A stretch of 57,211 bases of DNA. Source: Microbacteriaceae bacterium (lineage in GTDB: Bacteria; Actinomycetota; Actinomycetes; Actinomycetales; Microbacteriaceae). The translations under genes were made by a program, and so were the position numbers. The stretch is taken from the NCBI GenBank assembly GCA_004297935.1, contig SCRE01000013.1:1-57211 (forward strand). Direction: 5' to 3'. Within the stretch, counting starts at the first letter, position 1. Each line of letters starts with the position of its first letter. A model generated the notes under the pieces. That model ran no database searches. It was not told where the DNA came from and was given only the letters and a program-made list of their open reading frames with translations. Shown one piece after another: positions 45,054-54,557 of the stretch.

Positions 45054-45268
45054 GTGCGATTCCCAGCGGAACCAGCGGATGCCGATGAGCGTGAACACAA
45101 CGATGTATGCAGACGCCATCGGGAGTGAGTACGTGGCCTGCGAGGCCCATCCGCTCTGCGCCAGGGAATCAGAGAACAGTGTCGCGACGACGCCGACGGG
45201 TGACCACTGAGCGATCGCCTTGATCGTGTCGCCCAAGATGCCGGTGGTGCCGAGCAGGACGAGCACGA
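45051..45268 (-). pseudogene. C-terminal remnant of an ABC-2-type transporter permease
   Basis: About 70 codons reading LVLLGTTGILGDTIKAIAQWSPVGVV ... IGIRWFRWESH, with two hydrophobic stretches, the normal C-terminus of an ABC-2 permease. There is no start codon of its own in the proper place; upstream the sequence runs directly into a truncated ATPase gene in another frame. A full permease would have about 250 residues, so most of it is deleted. Confidence 0.75.
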
Positions 45269-45538
45269 TCAGGACGACTGAAGCTGCACCCCGAGCCGGG
45301 CCTTCGCCTCCAGCGGATGCCGCAGCGTGTCAATGCCGCCGGATTTCGCCGGCAGCAGACCTTCGATCGCACTGAGTGTGCTGGTCTTGCCCGCCCCGTT
45401 CGGACCCAGCAGGCCGAAGATCTCGCCCTCCAGAATGTCGAAACTGATCCCGTGAACCACCGTTCGCGGGCCGTAGGCGACGTACAGCTCGTCGACATTC
45501 AGGATGCGTGCAACCGCCGGCGCTGTGTCGTCACTCAC
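45269..45538 (-). pseudogene. Truncated ABC transporter ATPase
   Basis: GTG at 45538 overlaps the nucleoside hydrolase stop by eight bases and starts SDDTAPAVARILNVDELYVAYG. Walker A (GLLGPNGAGKTSTLSAIEGLL) is intact, but the frame ends at a stop after ARLGVQLQSS, near the Q-loop. Signature motif, Walker B and H-loop are missing, so the product cannot be an active ATPase. Immediately downstream comes the C-terminus of the partner permease, showing that one deletion removed the end of the ATPase gene and the start of the permease gene. Confidence 0.8.
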
Positions 45539-46544
45539 GGCGGCCTTGGCGCTCGTCGAGGTTCTCCGCCGCCGGCCAACTGTGGCCATTCAACCGTTCG
45601 ATGAGCTGCGGTGCGAGATCGGGTTCCGCAGAGAGAACGACGCGGGTGCGCAAGCCGGGCACACCCAGTGGGCTGATTCGCAGCATCCGCAGATCGCAGA
45701 TCGTCTGTCCCCGGCCGGGTCCGGCCGAGTCGTCGACGACGACGCGAACGGCCGGCGCGCGCACCGGCGTCACCGCTCCGACGGCGATCGCGGCAGCGAG
45801 CGGATCGTGCATGGCTGCGCAACGCTCACCGAACACGGAGAGGTAGTAGTTGAAATAGACGTCGAGACTCGCCGCGACGGACTGCAGGAACGGTGCGTTC
45901 GAAGCGGCCAGGTCTGCCCTGTGCTCTTCACGCAACAGATGATCCATTGTCGCGTCGAGCGGCACGAGCACGACGTCCCAGGCTGCCCCGAACACCAGGC
46001 GGGCGGCCTCGGGATCGTGCCAGATGTTTGCCTCCGCGACCGCCGTCGCATTGCCGGCGACGAGTGCCGCGCCACCCATCACGACAACGGTTCTCACGAG
46101 GCCGGCGAGCGATGGGTCCCGCTGGAGGGCGGTCGCAAGATTGGTGAGAGGCCCGACGGCCAGCACATCCAGCCGACCCGGGTGCGCGTTCGCCAGGTCG
46201 ATCAACAGTCGCGCAGCATCGTCAGCGATCGGCTCCCGGGGGGATCGCGGCACAACGACCCCGCCGAGCCCGTCGGCCCCGTGCACCTGCGGAGACCCGC
46301 CGTCGAACAGTCCGCCCATCGGATCGTGGGCACCGACGGCCACCCGAATGTCAGAGCGACCGGCCAATGCGAGCAGATCCAGTGTGTTGCGTGCAGCCGC
46401 TTCCGCACTCACGTTTCCGCTGACCGACCCGATCCCGACCAGGTCGACCTCGGGCGACGCCAACAGATAGGCCAGCGCGAGCGCGTCGTCGATTCCCGTG
46501 TCGCAGTCGAAATACAACGGCCTCGCAGCGACAGGTTCAGTCAT
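45531..46544 (-). CDS. Inosine-uridine-preferring nucleoside hydrolase
   Basis: 337 aa. The calcium-binding DCDTGIDDALAL signature is at residues 13-24, and the second metal/ribose motif is NIWHDPEAARLVF. It splits ribonucleosides into base and ribose for salvage. The TGA overlaps the start of the broken ABC ATPase gene, so the operon once coupled hydrolase and transporter. The start at 46544 lies six bases after TAAGGT, a leaderless arrangement, 74 bases downstream of argG. Confidence 0.94.
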   Translation of the reverse strand: MTEPVAARPLYFDCDTGIDDALALAYLLASPEVDLVGIGSVSGNVSAEAAARNTLDLLALAGRSDIRVAVGAHDPMGGLFDGGSPQVHGADGLGGVVVPRSPREPIADDAARLLIDLANAHPGRLDVLAVGPLTNLATALQRDPSLAGLVRTVVVMGGAALVAGNATAVAEANIWHDPEAARLVFGAAWDVVLVPLDATMDHLLREEHRADLAASNAPFLQSVAASLDVYFNYYLSVFGERCAAMHDPLAAAIAVGAVTPVRAPAVRVVVDDSAGPGRGQTICDLRMLRISPLGVPGLRTRVVLSAEPDLAPQLIERLNGHSWPAAENLDERQGRRE

Positions 46545-46550
46545 TCCTCA

Positions 46551-46556
46551 ACCTTA
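46551..46556 (-). promoter_or_regulatory. -10 element (TAAGGT) of the nucleoside hydrolase gene
   Basis: TAAGGT on the minus strand with six bases to the ATG at 46544. Confidence 0.55.
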
Positions 46557-46618
46557 TTGTGCTGGCCCCGGTCGACTGAAGAGCGACGCCGGAGGAGGGT
46601 CGACGATCCGCACGAGTG

Positions 46619-48070
<1,452 letters not shown>

Positions 48071-48157
48071 GGGCAATCCGCGAACGGGGCGGCACGGGGG
48101 GCGCACGCCGGATGCGGTGACACGAGATCGACCTCCGTGGCGTGCTGCCGCTCTCTG

Positions 48158-48200
48158 CGTTCAGGTGCACACGCAGCGCCGTTCAGGTGCACACGCAGAG
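48158..48200. repeat. 22-bp tandem duplication over the PCD-VOC stop codon
   Basis: CGTTCAGGTGCACACGCAG starts at 48158 and again at 48180 (19 identical bases, period 22). The right copy holds the true TGA stop (48185-48183 on the minus strand); the left copy repeats the last codons and the stop outside the gene. Confidence 0.85.
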
Positions 48201-48839
48201 TTCGTTGCCCTCGACGTCGGCCAGCACCCACCACTCAGGAGCATGCTCTGCTGTCAGCAGCACGCCGCCCGCCTTCTCGATCGCGTGCACACGAGACTCG
48301 GCATCTTCCGCGGGCACATACACGTCGACGTGGATGCGATTGCGCTCCAGCCGTGGCACGTCCATGTGCTGGAACCACACCGTCGGTCCGGCCCGTCGCG
48401 GATCGAACAGTTCGCGTTCGCCTGCGCTGGTTCTGCGCTCCTGATAGTTCAGGCCGGCCATCCAGAATCCGCTGATCGCTGCCTCATTCGTGCAGTCGAT
48501 GCACAACTCGTAATCGCTGGGCCGTCGCAGATCGGGCACAGCACCCTGTTTCTCGGCCAGCACCTGGATCTGTTCGGCCAGGTGCAGATCGCGTTCTGTC
48601 ACGCCTCCGGCCTCGTGCGAGCTGAGCGTGAACTCGATCCGCCCCCAGCCGTAGGCGATGTCCGGATGATGATTCGCCGCCTCCGCGACTTCGGTCACCT
48701 GCACCGCAAGCCGGGTGCCCGTCGCGAAATCCGGCGTCGTGAACACGGCGTGCAGGGCACCCCTCAACTGCACGAACGCGCTGCCGCTCAACCGCTGCGC
48801 CGTTCGGTCGGGACCGAGCACCTCGCCCGGTGCGCTCAC
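48183..48839 (-). CDS. Fusion of pterin-4a-carbinolamine dehydratase and glyoxalase domains
   Basis: 218 aa. The N-terminal ~100 residues are PCD/DCoH-like (VAEAANHHPDIAYGWGRIEFTL, the HHP motif and the GGVTERDLHLA loop). The C-terminal ~115 residues are a VOC/glyoxalase_6 domain (DYELCIDCTNEAAISGFWMAG ... HVDVYVPAEDAESRV ... VLADVEGNELCVCT). PCD recycles oxidised tetrahydrobiopterin or binds transcription factors; no aromatic hydroxylase is nearby. GTG start overlaps the stop of the upstream VOC gene, so they are coupled. The fusion exists in other actinobacteria, but its reaction is not known to me. Confidence 0.87.
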   Translation of the reverse strand: MSAPGEVLGPDRTAQRLSGSAFVQLRGALHAVFTTPDFATGTRLAVQVTEVAEAANHHPDIAYGWGRIEFTLSSHEAGGVTERDLHLAEQIQVLAEKQGAVPDLRRPSDYELCIDCTNEAAISGFWMAGLNYQERRTSAGERELFDPRRAGPTVWFQHMDVPRLERNRIHVDVYVPAEDAESRVHAIEKAGGVLLTAEHAPEWWVLADVEGNELCVCT

Positions 48840-49234
48840 TGCTGATCGCCGCCTGCGACCGGATCCTGAAGTACGGAGAGAATGTTACCCGCCGGATCCG
48901 TGAACCAGGCGATGAGGGGGTCGCTGCCGTGGAAGATCCCACGCTCATCGGTGTCTGCCGCCATCTGCGGGTAGCGTTCGAACTGCACGCCTCGCCGCGC
49001 CAGGTCGTCGACGGCGGACTCGATGTCATCGACTGCGAAGTTCATCATGGTGTAGCTCGCCGGCTCATGGTTCGGTTTCGGGTAGGCCAACACCACGGCC
49101 CCCGAACCGAGCTTCAGCTGGAGCATGCCGTTCGATTCGGTCGTCTCCAGGCCGAGAACCTCGCCATAGAAGCGTTTGGCCTCGGCGATGTCATCGACAG
49201 AGAATCCGCTGAACGCGCGTGATGATTCAAACAT
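48836..49234 (-). CDS. VOC-superfamily (glyoxalase-like) protein
   Basis: 132 aa single-domain VOC protein: FSGFSVDDIAEAKRFYGEVLGLETTE and MNFAVDDIESAVDDLARRGVQFERYP form the paired beta-alpha-beta-beta-beta modules; FTDPAGNILSVLQ ends the domain. Members include metalloenzymes and antibiotic-binding proteins; the metal ligands are not diagnostic. Start at 49234 with CGGAG upstream. It overlaps the PCD-VOC fusion gene by four bases. Confidence 0.88.
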   Translation of the reverse strand: MFESSRAFSGFSVDDIAEAKRFYGEVLGLETTESNGMLQLKLGSGAVVLAYPKPNHEPASYTMMNFAVDDIESAVDDLARRGVQFERYPQMAADTDERGIFHGSDPLIAWFTDPAGNILSVLQDPVAGGDQQ

Positions 49235-49298
49235 GTGGTTGCTCCGATCGTGTCTGCCGTCAACCGCTGTGCACAGGCTACGCCGCCGCCGCGGCATG

Positions 49299-50099
49299 TT
49301 ATAGAGGCGATTCTTCGCCGAACCCGGATTCAATCAGCCGGGCAAGCGCATCGACGGCTGCGGCACCGTCCCGCTGTGCCGAGAGCTCGACGTGCGCGCC
49401 GCGCATCAGACCCAGCGACATGATGCCGAGCAGGCTCTTCGCATCTTTGCCGTTGACCGTGACACGAGCCGGAAATGTCGCGGCGAGCCGGACGAAGTCT
49501 GCGGCTGGACGTGCGTGCAGGCCGTCGCGGTTGATCAGAGTCACGGTGCGCACATAAGCGGGCGGCTCACCCGCGGCGGACTCTCGACTGGACGCCGCGG
49601 TCGCCACCGGTGTCGCAGCGGATGACGCGGCTCGCGCGCCGGTCACCGGTGCGACTCCACGCGCAGACTCCGCCGCCGCGCATACGGACCGCAGGTCATC
49701 ACCGATCTCCGCGGCTACCGCGGCCGCCACGGCACCCTCCACCAGCGGGGCGTCCGCGATCAGAACGCGGCCGCGCCGGTCGGCATCCAGGAGCTCCCGC
49801 GCCGTCTCCGCCATCAATACGGCCGAGCCCAGGTCGCAGAGGACGACAACGCCGGAACCTGCGCGGGTCGGCCCGGGTGCGGCCGCCGCCGCCTCGTCCA
49901 TCGCGGTGAACGCTGCCGCAAGGGCGGAGGTCACCCGGTCGAAGCTTGTTCCCAGGGCCCCGTCAGCCGTGCCGCCTGCCGCCTTGAGGGACACGTTCGG
50001 CGCCATCTGCCGGACCAGCTCGACCACGCCCGCGGCGATCAGCTCGCTGTGCGACACGATGACGATCCCGACCCGAGGCGTGCTGCCGGTGCTGCTCAT
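49299..50099 (-). CDS. dhaM: DhaM-like PTS protein: EIIA-Man domain fused to HPr
   Basis: 266 aa. Residues 1-130 are a DhaM/EIIA-mannose fold with the phosphorylatable His in VIVSHSELIAAGV; after an Ala/Ser-rich linker, residues 180-266 are HPr-like with the active His in NRDGLHARPAADF. In E. coli DhaM passes phosphate from enzyme I/HPr to ADP bound in DhaL. Here the protein has two of the three E. coli domains (no EI-like part). It starts one base after the dhaL stop. The substrate-binding DhaK is not encoded in this window. Confidence 0.92.
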   Translation of the reverse strand: MSSTGSTPRVGIVIVSHSELIAAGVVELVRQMAPNVSLKAAGGTADGALGTSFDRVTSALAAAFTAMDEAAAAAPGPTRAGSGVVVLCDLGSAVLMAETARELLDADRRGRVLIADAPLVEGAVAAAVAAEIGDDLRSVCAAAESARGVAPVTGARAASSAATPVATAASSRESAAGEPPAYVRTVTLINRDGLHARPAADFVRLAATFPARVTVNGKDAKSLLGIMSLGLMRGAHVELSAQRDGAAAVDALARLIESGFGEESPL

Positions 50100-50100
50100 C

Positions 50101-50763
50101 TCAACGGTTCCCGGCAGCTTCGTCGGCGGAGCCTGAGGCCACGACCGCGGCTGCTCGGAGGATCAACGCGCTCGATTGCGCGCCAGGATCACGATGCCCG
50201 ATCGCACGATCGCCCAGGTAGCTCGCCCGCCCTTTTCGCGCAACCAACGGCTCTGTCGCAACCGCTCCCGCCTCGGCTGCGGCGGCGGCAACGGCCAACA
50301 CAGCGGCCTCATCGTCACCGGCCTGCGCGGCCGCGGCCGCGGCATCCGCCGCGGCCGCCCAGGCATCGACCATCGTCTTGTCACCGGGCACGGCCCGCCC
50401 CCGGTCGACGATTCCATCGCGCGCGGCGGCGACGAGCCCTGCGATCGCCGTGACATCCAGCTCGGTGCGGTCGCCGACGGCGTCTGCCGCCCGGAGGAAC
50501 GCCGTGCCATACAACGGGCCCGCCGCACCACCGACACGGGAGATCAATGTCGTGGCGATCAGACGGAGGATGTCTCTCGGCGTCGCGCCCGCCGCAAGCG
50601 AGTCGAGGGAGGCGGCAACCGCGTTGAAGCCTCTGCCCAGATTCTCGCCGTGGTCGCCATCGCCGATCGCGCGATCCAGTTCACCGAGCTGCGTACGATG
50701 CTCATCGACACACCGGGCCGATTCTCGCGCCCACGCCAGAACCCATTCGCTTCCGAGTGCCAT
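50101..50763 (-). CDS. dhaL: DhaL, ADP-binding subunit of PTS-dependent dihydroxyacetone kinase
   Basis: 220 aa all-alpha barrel. The Mg-ADP-binding RAIGDGDHGENLGRGF (about residues 30-45) and SRVGGAAGPLYGTAF are intact. In the known system DhaL-ADP is phosphorylated by DhaM and phosphorylates dihydroxyacetone held on DhaK. Start ATG 50763 has GGGAGG eight bases upstream, and it follows trpD by 13 bases. DhaK, normally the preceding gene, is missing here. Confidence 0.92.
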   Translation of the reverse strand: MALGSEWVLAWARESARCVDEHRTQLGELDRAIGDGDHGENLGRGFNAVAASLDSLAAGATPRDILRLIATTLISRVGGAAGPLYGTAFLRAADAVGDRTELDVTAIAGLVAAARDGIVDRGRAVPGDKTMVDAWAAAADAAAAAAQAGDDEAAVLAVAAAAAEAGAVATEPLVARKGRASYLGDRAIGHRDPGAQSSALILRAAAVVASGSADEAAGNR

Positions 50764-50776
50764 GCGAGCCTCCCTG

Positions 50777-51826
50777 TCAGCGTGCAGCGGCAATCCACGC
50801 CGCGAGTTTTGTGGCGGCAGCGCCCGAATCGATCGCCGCCGCCGCACGATCCATCGCTGCGCGGAACCGCTCCAGGATGTTCGCCTGTGCTACGGTCGGA
50901 TCCCCCGCGAGTTGGAAGGACACCAGGCCGGCCGCGGCGTTCAGAAGCACGATGTCGCGCACCGGGCCCTCGTCGCCTGCCAGCACGGCGCGTACGACCG
51001 AGGCGTTGTACGCGGCATCGCGGCCCAGCAGGTCCGCGATCTGCGCGCGCTTCAGGCCGAGATCGCGCGGGTCGATGTCGTGCTCCGTGACGAGCCCTCT
51101 CGACACCTCCCAGACGTGGCTGTGACCCGTGGTGGAGAGTTCGTCCAACCCGTCGTCGCCGCGGAATACGAGTGCGGTCGCGCCACGCGTCTGGAACACC
51201 CCGACGATCAGGGGAACCCGGTCCAGTTGCGCAACGCCGACGGCGGATGCCTCCGGGCGCGCCGGATTCACCAGCGGCCCCAGGTAGTTGAACACCGTCG
51301 GGATGCCGAGCTCAGCCCTGCTCGGCCCCGCGTGCCGGAACCCCGGATGGAATGCCGACGCGAAAGCGAACGTGATGCCGACCTGCTTGAAGACATCGAC
51401 GACGCGCTCGGGGCTGAGCGTCAGGTCCAACCCGAGGGCTGCGAGCACGTCAGAGGACCCGGACGAGGAACTGGCGGCCTTGTTGCCGTGTTTCACAACG
51501 GGAACACCGGTGGCTGCTGCGACGATAGCGGCGGTCGTCGACACGTTGACGGTGCCGAATCGATCACCCCCTGTGCCGACGATGTCCAATGCCATCGGGT
51601 CGACCGGCAATGGCAATGCGTGATCCAGGATCGCGTCTCTGAAACCCACGATCTCATCGACGGTCTCGCCTTTTGCGCGCAGCGCGACCAGGAATCCGGA
51701 GAGCTGCGACGGTGTGGCACGGCCGGCCATGATCTGTTCCATCGACCAGGCAGCATCGGCCACGCTGAGGTCCTCACCGCCCAAGAGAGAGCTGAGGATC
51801 GTGGGCCAATTCCGCTCTTCGGTCAT
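50777..51826 (-). CDS. trpD: Anthranilate phosphoribosyltransferase
   Basis: 349 aa. It makes phosphoribosyl-anthranilate in tryptophan synthesis. GTGGDRFGTVNVSTTAAIVAAA is the PRPP-binding loop, VKHGNKAASSSSGSSDVLAALG the second signature, and HPGFRHAGPSRAELGIPTVFNYLGPLVNPA the anthranilate region. It is not with other trp genes; as in M. tuberculosis it lies divergent from ctaE. It has a leaderless start (TAGGAT, six bases, ATG). dhaL and dhaM follow on the same transcript. Confidence 0.96.
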   Translation of the reverse strand: MTEERNWPTILSSLLGGEDLSVADAAWSMEQIMAGRATPSQLSGFLVALRAKGETVDEIVGFRDAILDHALPLPVDPMALDIVGTGGDRFGTVNVSTTAAIVAAATGVPVVKHGNKAASSSSGSSDVLAALGLDLTLSPERVVDVFKQVGITFAFASAFHPGFRHAGPSRAELGIPTVFNYLGPLVNPARPEASAVGVAQLDRVPLIVGVFQTRGATALVFRGDDGLDELSTTGHSHVWEVSRGLVTEHDIDPRDLGLKRAQIADLLGRDAAYNASVVRAVLAGDEGPVRDIVLLNAAAGLVSFQLAGDPTVAQANILERFRAAMDRAAAAIDSGAAATKLAAWIAAAR

Positions 51827-51832
51827 GAATCG

Positions 51833-51838
51833 ATCCTA
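51833..51838 (-). promoter_or_regulatory. -10 element (TAGGAT) of trpD-dhaL-dhaM
   Basis: TAGGAT on the minus strand with six bases to the ATG at 51826. Confidence 0.6.
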
Positions 51839-51953
51839 TCCAGCCGCAAGCAACCGGCACGACTCTCCGAAAAACACCGGGCTCCGAGGTAGATGTCAGG
51901 TCAATCGGCTAGGACTGGCCGTCCGAATTGGAAAACCGCGACCCGTTTTCGGC

Positions 51954-51959
51954 CATAAT
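51954..51959 (+). promoter_or_regulatory. -10 element (CATAAT) of ctaE-qcrCAB
   Basis: CATAAT with seven bases to the GTG at 51967. This places transcription start on or next to the first codon of ctaE. Confidence 0.6.
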
Positions 51960-51966
51960 GGGAACC

Positions 51967-52596
51967 GTGACCAGCACCTCAATACCTTCATCGGCCAACG
52001 TGCCTGCGCTGAATCGGCCCAACGTCGTGGCCGTGGGCACAATCGTGTGGCTCGGCAGCGAAGTGATGTTCTTCGCCGGCCTGTTTGCCATGTATTTCAC
52101 ACTTCGGTCGACGTCACCTGGTCTGTGGGCCGCGGAGACCGCCCACCTGAACGTGCCATACGCCCTGACGAACACCTTGATCCTGGTCGCCAGCTCATTC
52201 ACCTGCCAGGCAGGCGTGTTCGCGGCAGAGCGGCTGCAACCGCGCGCCACCGGCTGGAAGATCACCCAGTGGGGCATGGTCGAGTGGTTCTTCATCAGCT
52301 ACGCGCTCGGGGCGATCTTCGTCGCCGGCCAGATCACGGAGTACGCGACGCTGGTCAGCGAGGGCATCGCCCTGGACTCGAATGCCTACGGCTCGGCGTT
52401 CTATATCACGACCGGTTTCCACGCCCTGCACGTCACGGGCGGGCTGGTGGCGATGCTCTTCGTCATGGGGCGCGCGTTCGCGGTACGAAAATTCGGGCAC
52501 AAAGAGGCAACGACGGCGATCGTCGTCTCGTACTACTGGCACTTCGTCGACGTCGTGTGGATCGGGCTCTTCCTGGTCATCTACGTTCTTAAATAA
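51967..52596 (+). CDS. ctaE: Cytochrome c oxidase subunit III
   Basis: 209 aa with five predicted membrane helices, the actinobacterial form. [30 protein letters not shown] and the C-terminal [19 protein letters not shown] are conserved in subunit III of aa3 oxidases. Start at GTG 51967 by the leaderless promoter; a longer frame from 51928 is not supported. It leads the ctaE-qcrC-qcrA-qcrB operon. In actinobacteria the bc1 and aa3 complexes form one bcc-aa3 supercomplex, explaining the joint operon. Confidence 0.96.
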   Translation: MTSTSIPSSANVPALNRPNVVAVGTIVWLGSEVMFFAGLFAMYFTLRSTSPGLWAAETAHLNVPYALTNTLILVASSFTCQAGVFAAERLQPRATGWKITQWGMVEWFFISYALGAIFVAGQITEYATLVSEGIALDSNAYGSAFYITTGFHALHVTGGLVAMLFVMGRAFAVRKFGHKEATTAIVVSYYWHFVDVVWIGLFLVIYVLK

Positions 52597-52622
52597 GAAT
52601 CAGGAGCAGAGACAAGATTCAT

Positions 52623-53447
52623 ATGCGCGAGAACACGCACACAGGCGGCCGCAAGGCCCGCACCGCCCGCCGATCGGGACGGCGCCATCCACTGGCCACC
52701 GTCGCGCTGATCGCAATCGGCCTTGGACTCACGGGTGGCGCATATGCCGCCATCAACACCTCGACAGCGACCGCCGAGACGTCGACAAGCGCTTCGGCAT
52801 CGGTTTCACAGGGCAGCAAGCTCTTCATGGCGAACTGTGCGACCTGTCACGGAATGAACGCCGTCGGCACAGCGAACGGCCCGAGTTTGATCGGCGTCGG
52901 AGCAGCGGCCGTCGATTTCCAGGTCGGCACCGGCCGGATGCCTCTTGCCATGTCCGGTCCGCAGGCCGAGCAGAAGCCGCCGCAGTTCACGCAGGCCGAC
53001 ATCGACAGCATGGCTGCGTATGTGGCATCGCTGGCGCCCGGCCCTGCCATCCCGTCCGAGAAGTATCTGGACACCAGCAAGGGCGATGCGGCCAACGGAG
53101 CGGAACTGTTCCGTATCAACTGCGCGATGTGCCACAACGTGGCGGGTGCCGGCGGTGCGCTCACGGAAGGCAAGTATGCTCCACCCCTGGCGGGCGTCAC
53201 CCCTGCACACGTCTATGAGGCCATGGTCACCGGGCCGCAGAACATGCCGGTCTTCAACGACCTCAACATCTCGCCGAGCAACAAGCGGGACATCATCACC
53301 TACCTCGAGTACATCCAGAAGAACCCGTCACCGGGCGGAGACGACCTCGGCGCCGTCGGCCCGGTGACCGAAGGCCTGTTCGTGTGGATCTTCGGCCTGG
53401 GAGCCATCGTCGCACTGACCGTGTGGATCACGGCGAAGTCGAATTGA
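52623..53447 (+). CDS. qcrC: Dihaem cytochrome cc subunit QcrC of the bcc complex
   Basis: 274 aa. One N-terminal membrane helix, two c-type haem sites CATCH (near residue 75) and CAMCH (near residue 175), and a C-terminal membrane anchor (VTEGLFVWIFGLGAIVALTVWITA). QcrC passes electrons from the Rieske protein straight to the oxidase without soluble cytochrome c, hence two haems. Confidence 0.97.
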   Translation: MRENTHTGGRKARTARRSGRRHPLATVALIAIGLGLTGGAYAAINTSTATAETSTSASASVSQGSKLFMANCATCHGMNAVGTANGPSLIGVGAAAVDFQVGTGRMPLAMSGPQAEQKPPQFTQADIDSMAAYVASLAPGPAIPSEKYLDTSKGDAANGAELFRINCAMCHNVAGAGGALTEGKYAPPLAGVTPAHVYEAMVTGPQNMPVFNDLNISPSNKRDIITYLEYIQKNPSPGGDDLGAVGPVTEGLFVWIFGLGAIVALTVWITAKSN

Positions 53448-53486
53448 GCAAGGTCACACGTATGACACAGCGTCAGAAGGAGAACA

Positions 53487-54557
53487 ATGGCACAGGACGA
53501 TAACAGCGGCACGGAGCTCCTCGCCGCCGCCTCGTCGGCCGACGGACAGTGGGGTGGCGATCCGGGCACGGCGCTGATCATTCAGGATGGGCCGCAGAAC
53601 CCGGGTTTGCCCCCGCATCATGTGCGCGTCACGGACAAGGATCCGCTCAAAGAGCGCCGCGCCGCGCGCACCACCTACACGTTGTTCTATCTGTCGATCG
53701 CCGGAAGCATCTGGGCCGTCGCCGCGTACATGCTGTTCCCGATCGAATCCGGAAAGATCGCAGATATCCGCTTGAGCACGCTTTTCATCGGGCTCGGCAT
53801 GGCGCTGGCCCTGCTGGGCATCGGCTTGGGGGCGATCCACTGGTCCAAGGCACTGATGTCGAACAAAGAGGGAATCGACCTGCGCCACGCTCAGGGGGGC
53901 AGTGCCGAGACCCAGGCACGCGCCGTCGAGATCTTCGCGGAAGCCAACGCGGAATCCGGCTTCGGACGGCGCACCATGATCCGCAACACGCTGATCGGTG
54001 CCCTTATCGCCTTCCCGCTGCCTGGGATCGTGCTGTTCCGAGGGCTGGGACCGCAGGTCACCGACCCCGCCGCGCTGCTCGAGCACACGATGTGGAAGAA
54101 GGGCATGCGTCTGACGCGGGACCCGTCCGGAACGCCGATCAAGGCATCCGACGTCACACTCGGCTCCGTCTTCCACGTCATCCCGGAAGGCCTGCTCGAG
54201 AAGGATGACATGCTCGAGGAAAAGGCGAAGGCCGCCGTTCTGCTGATGCGGCTCGAGCCGAAGGAACTGCACGTCTCCCCCGACCGCAAGAACTGGAACT
54301 ACAACGGCATCGTCGCCTATTCCAAGATCTGCACCCACGTCGGGTGCCCGGTTGCATTGTATGAGCAGCGGACGCACCATCTGCTGTGCCCGTGCCACCA
54401 GTCGCAGTTCGACATCACGCATGAGGCCAAAGTCATCTTCGGCCCGGCGAATCGACCGCTGCCGCAGTTGCCGATCACCGTCGACGCCGAAGGCTACCTT
54501 GTCGCACGCAGTGACTTCCACGAACCCGTTGGCCCGAGCTTCTGGGAGCGCCATTGA
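53487..54557 (+). CDS. qcrA: Rieske iron-sulphur subunit QcrA
   Basis: 356 aa. Three membrane helices at about residues 65-190 (actinobacterial form) precede the Rieske domain with CTHVGC (about residues 282-287) and CPCHQSQFD (about residues 300-308). Typically folded before export by Tat. RBS GAAGGAG ahead of the ATG. The stop overlaps the qcrB start by four bases. Confidence 0.97.
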   Translation: MAQDDNSGTELLAAASSADGQWGGDPGTALIIQDGPQNPGLPPHHVRVTDKDPLKERRAARTTYTLFYLSIAGSIWAVAAYMLFPIESGKIADIRLSTLFIGLGMALALLGIGLGAIHWSKALMSNKEGIDLRHAQGGSAETQARAVEIFAEANAESGFGRRTMIRNTLIGALIAFPLPGIVLFRGLGPQVTDPAALLEHTMWKKGMRLTRDPSGTPIKASDVTLGSVFHVIPEGLLEKDDMLEEKAKAAVLLMRLEPKELHVSPDRKNWNYNGIVAYSKICTHVGCPVALYEQRTHHLLCPCHQSQFDITHEAKVIFGPANRPLPQLPITVDAEGYLVARSDFHEPVGPSFWERH

